Source: an uncultured Thermomicrobiales bacterium
GTDB lineage: Bacteria > Chloroflexota > Chloroflexia > Thermomicrobiales > UBA6265
Direction: 5' to 3'
NCBI GenBank assembly: GCA_902806345.1
Contig: CADCWF010000092.1
Coordinates: 1 to 33,860, forward strand
DNA length: 33,860 bases
Each line of letters begins with the position of its first letter. The stretch's first letter is position 1. The position numbers were made by a program, and so were the translations under genes. Under the pieces are notes generated by a model. The model was not told the DNA's origin. It worked only from the letters and a program-made list of their open reading frames with translations, and ran no database searches. This document shows, piece by piece, positions 23,969 to 32,106 of the stretch.

Positions 23969-25588
23969 ATGGCGACGACGAAGCAACCGCCCATGGCCGG
24001 TGGCCAGGGCTTGACGATGCCGATGCGGGCGCCGCAGGGGCCCATCGCCCTGTCCGATGTCGCCGTCTTCCTGCGGCCGGAGGACACGGTCGCCATCGCC
24101 AAGCAGCCGCTGCTGCCGCGGACGACCCTGCTGACCGGGATTGATGGCGGCGAGGTCCGCGTCGGGGCGATGATCCCGCCCGGCCATAAGATTGCCCTTA
24201 GGGGCGTCGAGCAGGGCGGCGAGGTCCGCAAGTACGGCCAGATCATCGGCTACGCGACGCAGCCGATCGCGCCCGGCGACCACGTCCACTCCCACAATCT
24301 GGCGGTCGGCGGCGACGGTCTCAACCTCGACTACGCGATCGGCACCGAGTACCGGCCGGTCGAACTGGTGCCGGAGGCGGAGCGGCGGACCTTCATGGGC
24401 TTCCGCCGCAAGGACGGCCGGGTCGGCACCCGCAACTACGTGGCGGTGCTCGCCTCGGTCAACTGCTCGTCGTCGGCGACCCGCCGCGTCGTCGACCATT
24501 TCCGGGACCCGGCGGTGATGGCTGCCTACCCGAACGTCGACGGCGTGATCGGCTTCCCGACCAAGGGCGGCTGCGGCGCCCACTACGGCTCGTCCGACCT
24601 TGGTGTCCTCCAGCGGACGATGGCCGGCGTCGTCGACCACCCGAACGTGGGTGCCTACGTGATCCTCTCGCTCGGTTGCGAGGTGAACCAGCCGAGCGAC
24701 ATGATCGAGGCGACGGGGCTCGGGAACGGGCACCAGCCACTGGTGCTGACGATCCAGCAGGACGGCGGCTTCCAGAAGACGGTCGAGGCGGGGATCGAGG
24801 CCGTCAAGAAGCTGCTCCCGGTCGCCAACGAGGCGACCCGCGAGCCGGTGCCGGCCTCGGAGCTGACGGTCGCCCTCCAGTGCGGCGGCTCCGACGGGTG
24901 GTCGGGGGTGACGGCCAACCCCGGTCTCGGCCGCGCCTGCGACGAGATCGTCCGTCAGGGCGGCACGATCGTCCTCGCTGAGACGACCGAGGTCTACGGC
25001 GGCGAGCACCTGCTGACCCGACGGGCGAAGAGCCCGGAGGTGGCCGAGGCGCTGCTCGAGCGGATCCGCTGGTGGGAGACCTACACCGCGATGTTCGGCG
25101 CCTCGATCGACAACAACCCGGCACCGGGCAACAAGCTGGGCGGCCTCACGACGATCTACGAGAAGTCGCTCGGTGCGATCGCCAAGGCCGGCACGACGCC
25201 GCTCAACGCCGTCGTCGGCTACGCCGAGCGGATCACCGACAAGGGGTTCGTCCACATGGACACCCCTGGCTACGATCCGGTATCGGCGACAGGCCAGGTG
25301 GCGGGCGGCTGCAACGTGGTCGTCTTCACGACCGGCCGCGGCTCGGCCTTCGGCTTCAAGCCGTCGCCGTCCATCAAGATCGCGACCAACTCCACGCTCT
25401 ACGCCAACCAGGAACCGGACATGGACATCAACGCTGGCAAGATGCTGGACGGCGTCAGCCTCGACGAGATGGGGGACGAGATCTTCGAGACGATCCTGGC
25501 CGTCGCCTCCGGCGAGCAGAGCAAGAGCGAGAAGGCGGGCGTCGGCGAGGAGGAATTCAACCCCTGGATCCTGGGGGCGATGCTCTAG
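23969..25588 (+). CDS. UxaA/GarD-family sugar-acid dehydratase
   Basis: The 539-residue enzyme belongs to the altronate/galactarate dehydratase family, which dehydrates aldonic or aldaric acids to 2-keto-3-deoxy products in the cytoplasm. The N-terminal SAF-like domain (about residues 28-115) has LRPEDTVAIAKQPL and GDHVHSHNLA. The catalytic UxaA part starts at about 138 (FMGFRRKDGRVGTRNYVAVLASVNCSSSA), with GFPTKGGCGAHYG, LSLGCEVNQ, QCGGSDGWSGVTANP and the C-terminal GRGSAFGFKPSPSIKIATN. Cys and His candidates for iron binding are kept. Both domains are on one chain, as in GarD and UxaA fusions. The ATG at 23969 follows GGAGGA. The true substrate is undetermined. Confidence 0.92.
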   Translation: MATTKQPPMAGGQGLTMPMRAPQGPIALSDVAVFLRPEDTVAIAKQPLLPRTTLLTGIDGGEVRVGAMIPPGHKIALRGVEQGGEVRKYGQIIGYATQPIAPGDHVHSHNLAVGGDGLNLDYAIGTEYRPVELVPEAERRTFMGFRRKDGRVGTRNYVAVLASVNCSSSATRRVVDHFRDPAVMAAYPNVDGVIGFPTKGGCGAHYGSSDLGVLQRTMAGVVDHPNVGAYVILSLGCEVNQPSDMIEATGLGNGHQPLVLTIQQDGGFQKTVEAGIEAVKKLLPVANEATREPVPASELTVALQCGGSDGWSGVTANPGLGRACDEIVRQGGTIVLAETTEVYGGEHLLTRRAKSPEVAEALLERIRWWETYTAMFGASIDNNPAPGNKLGGLTTIYEKSLGAIAKAGTTPLNAVVGYAERITDKGFVHMDTPGYDPVSATGQVAGGCNVVVFTTGRGSAFGFKPSPSIKIATNSTLYANQEPDMDINAGKMLDGVSLDEMGDEIFETILAVASGEQSKSEKAGVGEEEFNPWILGAML

Positions 25589-25602
25589 CTGGCGGTGGTT
25601 CC

Positions 25603-25618
25603 TCACCCCCAAACCCTA
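25603..25618 (-). repeat. G-rich dispersed repeat core, copy 2
   Basis: The plus strand reads CTCACCCCCAAACCC, which is the reverse complement of the core seen at 17531-17550 and 28384-28406 with one or two changes. It lies 15 nt after the uxaA-type stop codon. Confidence 0.5.
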
Positions 25619-25735
25619 CCCGGGTTCCGGCAAAGTCCCCATCCCGCGGCTTCAGGGGAGGCCCGCTTCCCTTGGCCAGCCAACATCCATTCGGGCAGCG
25701 GTTGTACAGCGAATTCACCTTCCGCGCGCCCTGCT

Positions 25736-25761
25736 CCCCTCTCCCTCGCAAGGGAGAGGGG
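25736..25761. terminator. Perfect 11-bp hairpin between convergent genes
   Basis: CCCCTCTCCCT (25736-25746) pairs fully with AGGGAGAGGGG (25751-25761) around the 4-nt loop CGCA. It lies between two genes that end toward each other, so it may stop transcription in both directions. It lacks a T-run. The CTCTCC/GGAGAG arms recur in the element at 28372-28389, so it also looks like a dispersed palindromic repeat. Confidence 0.6.
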
Positions 25762-25892
25762 CAGGCGTTGAGGTCTTGCCTTCGTGATCACCCGATGTCC
25801 TTGAAGCGTCCCCATTAGAGGGAAGACCGTGCCGTTCCTCGACAGCTTGGATCGTGGCAGAGGTGCCTCTCGCCTTGCCTCCGGGACGCGGC

Positions 25893-26576
25893 TCAGAAGC
25901 GGCCGGCGAGCAGGTTGATCGTCAGCGCCAGGATCGCCGAGTTGTAGACGAACGAGAGCGTCGCGTGGATGAGGACGGTCCGCCGCATCGAGGTGGAGGT
26001 CGTCGTCACGTCGGCGACCTGGAACGTCATCCCGACTCCGAACGCGAAGTAGGCAAAGTCGACATCGTCCGGCGGCTCGCCCGGGAAGGATAGGCCGCCC
26101 GGCTCGGCGCCGCCCCAGTAGAGCTGGGCGTAGTGGAGGGCGAAGGCCGTCTGCATGACGAACCATCCGGCGGCCACCGAGACCAACGCCAGCCAGAGGT
26201 CGAACCCGTTCAGGAACCGGGAGTTGGCCGTCTCGGGGCGGGCGACGACGACGATGGCGCCGAGCAGACCGCTCAGGCTGGCAGCGACGAAGACGGCCAA
26301 GATCCCCGCCCCGCCCGGGTCCGCCGCTCGGGCCTTGGCCCGTGCCTCGTCCGGCGTCGAGCGGAGGATGAAGGTCCAGGTTGCCACGAGTGTCGCGATC
26401 AGACCACCGGTCCAGGCGGCCATCAGGCGGAACATGACATCGTCGATGGCGCCGAGGACCGCGAAGACGACGGTGCCCGTCGTCGCCGCGGCGAGGAGAT
26501 TGCGGCGCCAGTTGACCCCGGGTCCGATACCCATTAGCTGATCGAGGCGGCGGCGGCCAACGGTTGCCGGGTCCAT
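25893..26576 (-). CDS. DUF1345 integral membrane protein
   Basis: The 227-residue protein has five to six hydrophobic segments (about residues 32-50, 53-75, 95-115, 128-150, 196-220). The diagnostic DUF1345 stretch is DDVDFAYFAFGVGMTFQVAD, then STSMRRTVLIHATLSFVYN, then LALTINLLAG. The family has no known function. The ATG at 26576 has GGGAGG only 2 nt upstream; a GTG at 26606 in frame would add ten basic residues and has no binding site. It is divergent from the class III aminotransferase. Confidence 0.85.
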   Translation of the reverse strand: MDPATVGRRRLDQLMGIGPGVNWRRNLLAAATTGTVVFAVLGAIDDVMFRLMAAWTGGLIATLVATWTFILRSTPDEARAKARAADPGGAGILAVFVAASLSGLLGAIVVVARPETANSRFLNGFDLWLALVSVAAGWFVMQTAFALHYAQLYWGGAEPGGLSFPGEPPDDVDFAYFAFGVGMTFQVADVTTTSTSMRRTVLIHATLSFVYNSAILALTINLLAGRF

Positions 26577-26650
26577 AGCCTCCCGCCGGCGCGATCGAAG
26601 CGGCACGGTCGTCGGGGGCGGACTCTACCACGGCCGGCTCGAGCCGCCCG

Positions 26651-26656
26651 TACAAT
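26651..26656 (+). promoter_or_regulatory. Candidate -10 box for the class III aminotransferase
   Basis: TACAAT matches the -10 consensus at 5 of 6 positions and lies 44 nt before the chosen ATG. The -35 region is GC-rich and unconvincing. A perfect 12-bp palindrome, CGGCTCGAGCCG (26635-26646), sits 4 nt upstream and could be an activator or repressor site. Confidence 0.4.
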
Positions 26657-26699
26657 CGCCGCCGGCAACGGTTGGGGAAACCGAAGGGTGGACAGGTCC

Positions 26700-28079
26700 A
26701 TGGGACAGCGGGCGACGGCCGTCCTTCACCGTGACCTCGGGCGCAATTACCCGACGATCGTCCGCGGCGAGGGCGTCTACCTCTTCGACGCCGACGGCAA
26801 CCGCTACCTCGACGGCTCGGGCGGCTCGGCGGCGGTGACGGCGATCGGCCACGGGGTGCCGGAGATCGCCCGGGCGATGGCCGAGCAGGCGGCACGAATC
26901 GCCTACGCCCCCAGCCATGCCTTCACGAACGAGGCGGTCGAGGAATGCGCCCGCCTGATCGTCGAGGAGTTCGCCCCGCCCGGCTTCGAGGAGGGCCGGG
27001 TTTGGTTCGTCTCCGGCGGCTCGGAGGCGACCGACAACGCCGTCAAGATGGCCCTCCAGTACCACCGCGACCGGGGTGAGGGGACACGCCACCTCGTCGT
27101 CGGCCGCTGGATGTCGTACCACGGGTCGACGATCGGGGCCCTGGCCTACGGAGGCAACGCTGGGCGCCGCCGACCCTACGCGGCCGCCCTGCCCGCCGCC
27201 GAGCACATCCCGCCCTGCCATCCCTACCGATGCTGGGCCGACGGCGCCTGCTCGAACTCGGGCTGCTCCCTCCGCTGCGCCGACGCGCTCGACCGCACCA
27301 TCCGTCAGGCCGGCGCCGAGAACGTCGCCGCCTTCATCGCCGAGCCGGTCGTTGGCGCCACGCTAGGGGCCGTCCCCGCTGCCCCGGGCTACCTGGCCCG
27401 CGTCCGGGAGATCTGCGACCGCCACGGTGTCCTCTTCATCGCCGACGAGGTGATGACTGGGTTCGGCCGCACCGGCCGCAACTTCGCCGTCGAGCACTGG
27501 GGGGTGACGCCGGACCTGATCACCTGCGCCAAGGGGATCGCCGGCGGGTACGCCCCGCTCGGGGCGGTCCTTGCTCGGCCGGAGTTCGTCACCGAGGTGG
27601 CGCGGCGCGGCCGGTCGTTCGTCGTCGGCCACACTTCCTCGGGCAACCCCCTGTCTTGCGCCACCGGCGCCGCCGTCCTCCGCTACGTACGGGACCACGA
27701 CCTCGTCCGCAACGCGGACGAGATGGGCGCCTACCTGCTGGCGCGGTTGCGGGGGCTGCAGGAGCGGCACCCGATGATCGGCGATGTCCGCGGTCTCGGC
27801 TTGCTCTGCGGTGTCGAGCTGGTCTGGGATCGGGGGCACAAGCAGCCCTTCCCGCCGGCGTGGGGAATCGCCAGGCGGGTGGGGGAAGCGACCCTCGCCC
27901 GCGGTCTGGTCTCCTACCCGGGCACGGGGACCGCCGACGGCGTCGCCGGCGACCACCTCCTCTACGCGCCGCCGCTGACGATCGACCGGGCGCAGGTCGA
28001 CGAACTGGTCGACCTCCTCGACGCCAGCCTCGAGGCCGTCGCCGCCGAGATCGCGGGCATGGACGCGGCGCCTGTCTGA
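26700..28079 (+). CDS. Class III pyridoxal-phosphate aminotransferase
   Basis: The 459-residue fold-type I, class III aminotransferase carries GVYLFDADGNRYLDGSGG, the phosphate-binding VSGGSEATDNAVKMA, the adenosyl/PLP block SYHGSTIGALAYGG, FIADEVMTGFGRTG, and the Schiff-base lysine in ITCAKGIAGGYAPLGAV near residue 280. Between PLP blocks it has a Cys-rich stretch, CHPYRCWADGACSNSGC with SLRC, which resembles the CYRCPFG-type segment of one omega-aminotransferase subgroup. Donor and acceptor are unknown. The ATG at 26700 is preferred (AGG at good spacing); a GTG at 26688 would add four residues. Confidence 0.92.
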   Translation: MGQRATAVLHRDLGRNYPTIVRGEGVYLFDADGNRYLDGSGGSAAVTAIGHGVPEIARAMAEQAARIAYAPSHAFTNEAVEECARLIVEEFAPPGFEEGRVWFVSGGSEATDNAVKMALQYHRDRGEGTRHLVVGRWMSYHGSTIGALAYGGNAGRRRPYAAALPAAEHIPPCHPYRCWADGACSNSGCSLRCADALDRTIRQAGAENVAAFIAEPVVGATLGAVPAAPGYLARVREICDRHGVLFIADEVMTGFGRTGRNFAVEHWGVTPDLITCAKGIAGGYAPLGAVLARPEFVTEVARRGRSFVVGHTSSGNPLSCATGAAVLRYVRDHDLVRNADEMGAYLLARLRGLQERHPMIGDVRGLGLLCGVELVWDRGHKQPFPPAWGIARRVGEATLARGLVSYPGTGTADGVAGDHLLYAPPLTIDRAQVDELVDLLDASLEAVAAEIAGMDAAPV

Positions 28080-28236
28080 GGCCGATCCTGCGTGTAGGTG
28101 ACCGGGCCGAGACGACAGGTCCCGATGCCGATGACCGTCTCCGCGGGCAGGTCGGTGCTCGGGCGCAGCCCGGGACAGGAGGTCCGGGCCGAAGCGCCGG
28201 AGCGCCTTCGGGAACGAGCGCGGGCTGGTTTGGAGT

Positions 28237-28299
28237 TTCAACCTCAGCCTCGGAGCGGCCTCGTCTCTTCGGCCCCGGCTCGCGGTGGCCGGGGTTGAA
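28237..28299. repeat. Nested and competing inverted repeats
   Basis: TTCAACC (28237-28243) can pair with GGTTGAA (28293-28299). Inside, GAGCGGCC (28253-28260) can pair with GGCC (28271-28274) and GCTC (28278-28281), while CCCCGGC (28273-28279) pairs with GCCGGGG (28288-28294). The inner two compete. The region follows the aminotransferase gene by about 160 nt and might be a terminator, a repeat element or a small structured RNA. Confidence 0.4.
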
Positions 28300-28371
28300 T
28301 GCAATCGCCACTGGGTCCGCGGAGGGGATTCCGCGCGATCGCTTTGCCCGTCGGCCAAGGAGGAGGCGCTT

Positions 28372-28406
28372 CTCTCCTGCGACGGAGAGGGGTTGGGGGC
28401 GAGGGG
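28372..28406 (+). repeat. Dispersed repeat, copy 3, with hairpin and G-rich core
   Basis: CTCTCC (28372-28377) pairs with GGAGAG (28384-28389) around TGCGAC. The hairpin is followed by GGGTTGGGGGCGAGGGG, the same core found at 17531 and, inverted, at 25603. The hairpin arms match those of the 25736 element. This looks like the most complete copy of a short palindromic intergenic element. Confidence 0.55.
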
Positions 28407-28570
28407 TCGGAGCCCGATCCCGAGGGTGTCCGGCCGGAATCCGGGCGCCAACTGGAACGGAGAGGTCGTCCAGTCGGGCCGACCGGGGACGGGGCGCGTT
28501 GGTATGCTTGGACCGACACGATTCCCCGGTCCCGCGAACGTCCGATCCCGCTCGGCGCGGAGCGTCCGCC

Positions 28571-30703
28571 ATGCGCAACCTGCTCGGACGACTCCACGCC
28601 CGCCCTCCGGCCGACCTCGACCGGATCGCCGCGTTCTGGCGGGTTCCCCTCGGTAGCGGTGATCGTCACGGCCGGGTCGGCGCCCTCTACCGCGTCATGA
28701 TCGACCCTGTCGCCGCCCGTGATGTCTGGGCACGGCTGGCTCAGAACGAGGCGGCGATGCTGCGCCTGCTGGCGACCGGGGAAACGAGGGAAGACGCCCT
28801 CACCCTGGCCGAGGTCGCCGCCGGCCTCGGGGTGCCGGAGGCCGAGGCCCGAGAGACGGCGCTCCGGCTCTACCGGGTGGGACTGCTGGCGCGCGAGGGC
28901 GACGCCGACGAGTTGCCCGTCGGGGAAGCGCCGCGGCTCTTCCTGCCGCGAGAACTCTCGATGCTCTTCCGCCGCATCCTGGACGAGATCGACCTCGGCG
29001 ACCGCTCGGGAACCCCGCTGAATGTCCTCGTCGAGTGGTTGGATGACGGGGAGGTCGATGAAGCAGCGGAGACGTGGGGCGTGACGACCGTCCCCGGGGT
29101 GCGCCGGCGGGAGGGGATCGTTCCGAGGTTGCTGCGCCAGATGGCCGACCCGGAGCGCGTCGCCAGGGTCGCCCGGGGGCTCGGAGCCGACGCCCGCAAG
29201 GTCTGGGAGGTGCTCCGGGCCCGTCCCGACGGAGAGCCCCTGCCGCTCCCCGAGGCCCTGCACCTGCTGGGCGGGGACGCGGATGTCCGCTCCGCCGCCC
29301 GTGTCCGACACACCCTCGACCAGCTCGAGCACTCGCTGCTGGTCTGGCACACCTACCGACCGGACGGCTCCCGCTGGCTCTTCATCCCGGCCGAAGTGCA
29401 AAATCCGCAGCCGCCGCCCAGTGCCCCCCTGCCGCCGCTGCTGCCGCTGCTGCCGATTGCCGTTCGCGAGCCCTTGATCCAGCCCCCGTTTGCCCTCGCC
29501 TGGGATCTCCTGACTGTGCTGCGGGAGATGCAGGCATCCCCCTGGCCGGCCGAGGGAGACCTTCCCCGCCCGCGTCTGCGGGCACTCAACCGCCGACTTT
29601 GGAACGCCGGGCAGGACCTGCCGCCGCCCGGTTACCTCGCCTTCGTGATCTCGCTGGCAACCGCCGAGCAGCTCGTGGAGGAGATCGACGACGACCGCGC
29701 GCTCCGGCCAACCGCCGGTAGCCGCCGCTGGCGCGAACGCTCCTTCGCCGACCATTCGGAGCGGCTCCGCGCCCGCTGGCTCGCCGATCCCGAGTGGAGG
29801 GAAGGGCAGGGGAGGGACGAGGTCGAAGTCTGGGGCGTCGAGTGGCCTCAGGTGAGGCGACGGCTGCTGGCACTCCTTGCCGACCCGACGCTGGGCCTCG
29901 TCGCCGATCGGTGGTACGCGCTCGACCCGGTGGCGGCGCGCATCGCCGCTCGCGAGCCGGCCCTCCTGGGCCGGAGTTTTACCGCCGCCACCGCTCGGCT
30001 GGAAGCAGGAGTGGCAGGCGAAGAGGCGGCGCGGACGGCGACGATCGCCGAAGTGGTCGCGGTCGAGTTCCAGACCGCCTTCGCCTGGTTCGGCCTCGTC
30101 GATCTCGCCGAGTCGGCGGCAGAAGGGCGCGGCCTGAGGGTGGCCGAGGAGGCGATGGCGCTGGCCCGGGGGACGCCGAGCGCCGACACGCAGCCCCGGC
30201 CCGGTCCAGCCCTGACCGTGAGCGCGGATGGCGTTGTCCTCCTCCGGCACCCGACCCCAGCTCGGGTCTGGGCGCTGTCGGCGTTCGCCGATGTCGAATC
30301 GCTGCGGCCGGAGGCGCGCTTTCGGCTCTCGGCCGCGGCGCTCCGGCGGGCGCTGGAGGCCGGGGTTGACCCGACCCAGGTGGTGGCGTTTCTCGAACGG
30401 CACGGGGGAGCCGCGGTGCCGGCGACGCTGGCTACCGAGATGGATGAGTGGCAGCGGACGGTGCGGCGAGTCCGGATCCAGCCGGCGCTGGTACTCTCGC
30501 CCGATGCCCCGGAAGACGCCTCGGCACTCGCGGCTCTAGCCGGCGATCACGGTTGGGAGGCACGACCACTGCCGTCGGGGGAGCTGCTCCTGTTGGCAGC
30601 GCGAGGTGAGGAGGAGCAGCTCCTCGCCGCGTTGCGGGAAGCGGGCTTTTCGCCGGTCACGGTCCGGCGTTCGGGTCGGCCGCGGAAGGAGACTCCTGGG
30701 TAG
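28571..30703 (+). CDS. Helicase-associated (XPB/Ssl2 N-terminal-like, Helicase_C_3) protein
   Basis: The 710-residue protein has no Walker motifs. Residues about 545-650 read LTVSADGVVLLRHPTPARVWAL, then SAFADVESL, RFRLSAAALRRALEAGVDP and VVAFLERHGGAAVP. This is the pattern of the Helicase_C_3 domain (XPB/Ssl2 N-terminal-like) found in actinobacterial and Chloroflexi proteins. The N-terminal half is helical and may contain winged helices (LAEVAAGLGVPEAEARETALRLYRVGLL). The Pro-rich stretch near residue 280 (PQPPPSAPLPPLLPLLP) looks like a linker. Its partner may be an XPB-like helicase encoded elsewhere in the genome; none is in this window. The ATG at 28571 follows GGAG; the frame is open far upstream without meaningful sequence. 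Confidence 0.82.
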   Translation: MRNLLGRLHARPPADLDRIAAFWRVPLGSGDRHGRVGALYRVMIDPVAARDVWARLAQNEAAMLRLLATGETREDALTLAEVAAGLGVPEAEARETALRLYRVGLLAREGDADELPVGEAPRLFLPRELSMLFRRILDEIDLGDRSGTPLNVLVEWLDDGEVDEAAETWGVTTVPGVRRREGIVPRLLRQMADPERVARVARGLGADARKVWEVLRARPDGEPLPLPEALHLLGGDADVRSAARVRHTLDQLEHSLLVWHTYRPDGSRWLFIPAEVQNPQPPPSAPLPPLLPLLPIAVREPLIQPPFALAWDLLTVLREMQASPWPAEGDLPRPRLRALNRRLWNAGQDLPPPGYLAFVISLATAEQLVEEIDDDRALRPTAGSRRWRERSFADHSERLRARWLADPEWREGQGRDEVEVWGVEWPQVRRRLLALLADPTLGLVADRWYALDPVAARIAAREPALLGRSFTAATARLEAGVAGEEAARTATIAEVVAVEFQTAFAWFGLVDLAESAAEGRGLRVAEEAMALARGTPSADTQPRPGPALTVSADGVVLLRHPTPARVWALSAFADVESLRPEARFRLSAAALRRALEAGVDPTQVVAFLERHGGAAVPATLATEMDEWQRTVRRVRIQPALVLSPDAPEDASALAALAGDHGWEARPLPSGELLLLAARGEEEQLLAALREAGFSPVTVRRSGRPRKETPG

Positions 30704-30789
30704 TCAGGCAGGGGTGCGGCTGCCGGGCACGGCGGCCTTTCCCTGCCGGCGGAGCCGGCGTACCATCGCCGGAGCCGAGAGGAGCTTCG

Positions 30790-31347
30790 ATGAACGATGC
30801 GTCCCCGACGAGCACGCCACCGACCCCGAAGGGGATTCCACGCCGCGGCTTTCCCCCGTCGAGCATCGTCTTCTTCGCCGTCTCGATCGTGCTCGGGGTC
30901 TTGGCCGTGTTGCTCGCGACCGGGACCATCGGCACGTCGACGCCGCCGCCTCCGCCACCCATCCCGGGTCGGCTGACCCAAATCGACGTCGTCAACGCCC
31001 TCCGCACCCAGGGTCTGGTCGCCGAAGTTGATCCCCGCCTGTTCGTGCCTCGGGGCGCGCTCAGTCAACCGGGCCAAGGAGTGAGGATCGACGGCGAGCC
31101 GCTTTACGTGTTCTTCTTCGATGACCCAGAGCAGGCGCGGGCCGAATTCGTGGCGGCCGATCCGGCCACAGTGCTGCCGCCACCGCGGGGAACGGGTTCG
31201 CCGGCTGCCCAGGGCGCTGAGGCCGTCGGGATCACCGGCGGCGAACCGTTCATCGTCCAAGGGAGCAACGTCGTGGTCGCCGTGCCGGGCGGCGACGAGG
31301 CGATCCGGGCCAAGGTCCGCACCGCGATCGAGGGGTTGCCCTCCTGA
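30790..31347 (+). CDS. Membrane-anchored protein of unknown function
   Basis: The 185-residue protein has a Pro/Thr-rich cytoplasmic start, one membrane segment (about residues 25-48, IVFFAVSIVLGVLAVLLATG), a proline run (PPPPPP, residues 52-57), and a folded outer domain. The outer part begins ITQIDVVNALRTQGL-like (LTQIDVVNALRTQGLVAEVD) and includes PLYVFFFDDPEQARAEF. I do not recognise it. The ATG follows GAGAGGAG. Its stop overlaps the next ATG (TGATG), so it is translationally coupled to the thioredoxin-like gene and may work with it outside the membrane. Confidence 0.8.
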   Translation: MNDASPTSTPPTPKGIPRRGFPPSSIVFFAVSIVLGVLAVLLATGTIGTSTPPPPPPIPGRLTQIDVVNALRTQGLVAEVDPRLFVPRGALSQPGQGVRIDGEPLYVFFFDDPEQARAEFVAADPATVLPPPRGTGSPAAQGAEAVGITGGEPFIVQGSNVVVAVPGGDEAIRAKVRTAIEGLPS

Positions 31348-32048
31348 TGGTCGGAGACGCGGCCGAGCGCGGCGACATCCCTCCCGCCACGGAGCCGGAG
31401 CGTGGCGTCCCAATGGGCGACGGCGCGACGCTGAACGACGACGAGCCCGGTCGCCACGGCCGGATCGGCTACGGCCGGCTGGGAGGCTGGACCCCCCTCG
31501 GGTTCGCCGTGCTGCTGCTGCTGATCCTCGGCGCGACTTGGTGGTTCGGCCGGGGAGAGGAGTCGGCCGCCGAGCGGGAGCGGCGCACCGGCAACATCCA
31601 GGGGGAGCCGGCACCGGACGTGACGCTCACGCTCCTCGATGGTCAACCGCTGCGGTTAGCCGATCTCGAAGGCAAGGTCGTCGTGCTCAACTTCTGGGCA
31701 TCGTGGTGCGAGCCGTGCCGGCGGGAGGCGCCTATCCTCCAGGCCCTCGCCGCCGAAGCGTCGGCGACTGGGGAGAAGACGGTCGTCGTCGGCGTGGGTA
31801 TCCGGACCGACGACGACGGCGCCGCCCGGCGCTTCGTCGCCGATCACGGATTGACGTACCCGATCGGGCGGGACACCGCGACCGAAGAGCCCGGCGTGGG
31901 GCCGATCGAAAAGGCGTTCGGCGTTCCGAGTGCCTACCCCTCGACGCTCTTCATCGCGCCGGACGGGACGGTCGACCGCTACCACCTCGGTCCGATCTCG
32001 GAGGCGCAACTGCGCTACGCGATCGACGAGGCGAGGAGCGCCGGATAA
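31347..32048 (+). CDS. TlpA/ResA-like membrane-anchored thioredoxin
   Basis: The 233-residue protein has one membrane anchor (about residues 49-68, PLGFAVLLLLILGATWWFG) and an outer thioredoxin domain. GEPAPDVTLTLLDGQPLRLADL precedes the active site WASWCEPCRREAP, which holds the redox-active Cys pair, and cis-Pro SAYPSTLFIAPDG follows. Such proteins reduce disulfides in exported proteins, for example in cytochrome c maturation. No cytochrome genes are in the window. A Cys-rich exported protein is encoded on the other strand just downstream, a possible but unproven client. The ATG overlaps the previous stop by one base. Confidence 0.92.
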   Translation: MVGDAAERGDIPPATEPERGVPMGDGATLNDDEPGRHGRIGYGRLGGWTPLGFAVLLLLILGATWWFGRGEESAAERERRTGNIQGEPAPDVTLTLLDGQPLRLADLEGKVVVLNFWASWCEPCRREAPILQALAAEASATGEKTVVVGVGIRTDDDGAARRFVADHGLTYPIGRDTATEEPGVGPIEKAFGVPSAYPSTLFIAPDGTVDRYHLGPISEAQLRYAIDEARSAG

Positions 32049-32052
32049 GGAA

Positions 32053-32079
32053 GCGGGGAGGGGTTTTCCCCCTCCCCGC
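32053..32079. terminator. Strong hairpin between convergent genes
   Basis: GCGGGGAGGGG (32053-32063) pairs fully with CCCCTCCCCGC (32069-32079) around a 5-nt loop, TTTTC. It lies 5 nt after the thioredoxin stop and 28 nt from the stop of the convergent gene. It lacks a T-run but is very stable, and it probably serves both strands. Confidence 0.7.
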
Positions 32080-32106
32080 CTCCGCTGAACTTCCGGACCG
32101 TCGAGG

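Larger units (their letters stand above)
25589..25892. other. Convergent intergenic region with two repeat elements
   Basis: The 304-nt gap lies between convergent genes. It holds a C-rich copy of the dispersed repeat core (25603-25618) and the perfect hairpin at 25736-25761. I see no open frame of protein-like quality and no promoter. Confidence 0.55.
28080..28570. other. Long intergenic region rich in inverted repeats
   Basis: The 491-nt gap contains the nested inverted repeats at 28237-28299 and the repeat element at 28372-28406. TATGCT (28503-28508) is a possible -10 box for the gene at 28571, with no good -35. Open frames run through this region, but their translations are Arg/Gly/Pro-rich and lack any family signal, so I call no gene here. 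Confidence 0.5.

Noticed and set aside
27230..28570. Upstream open extension of the helicase-associated gene
   Set aside because: The extension overlaps the class III aminotransferase in another frame and is Arg/Pro-rich; the ATG at 28571 has a ribosome binding site.
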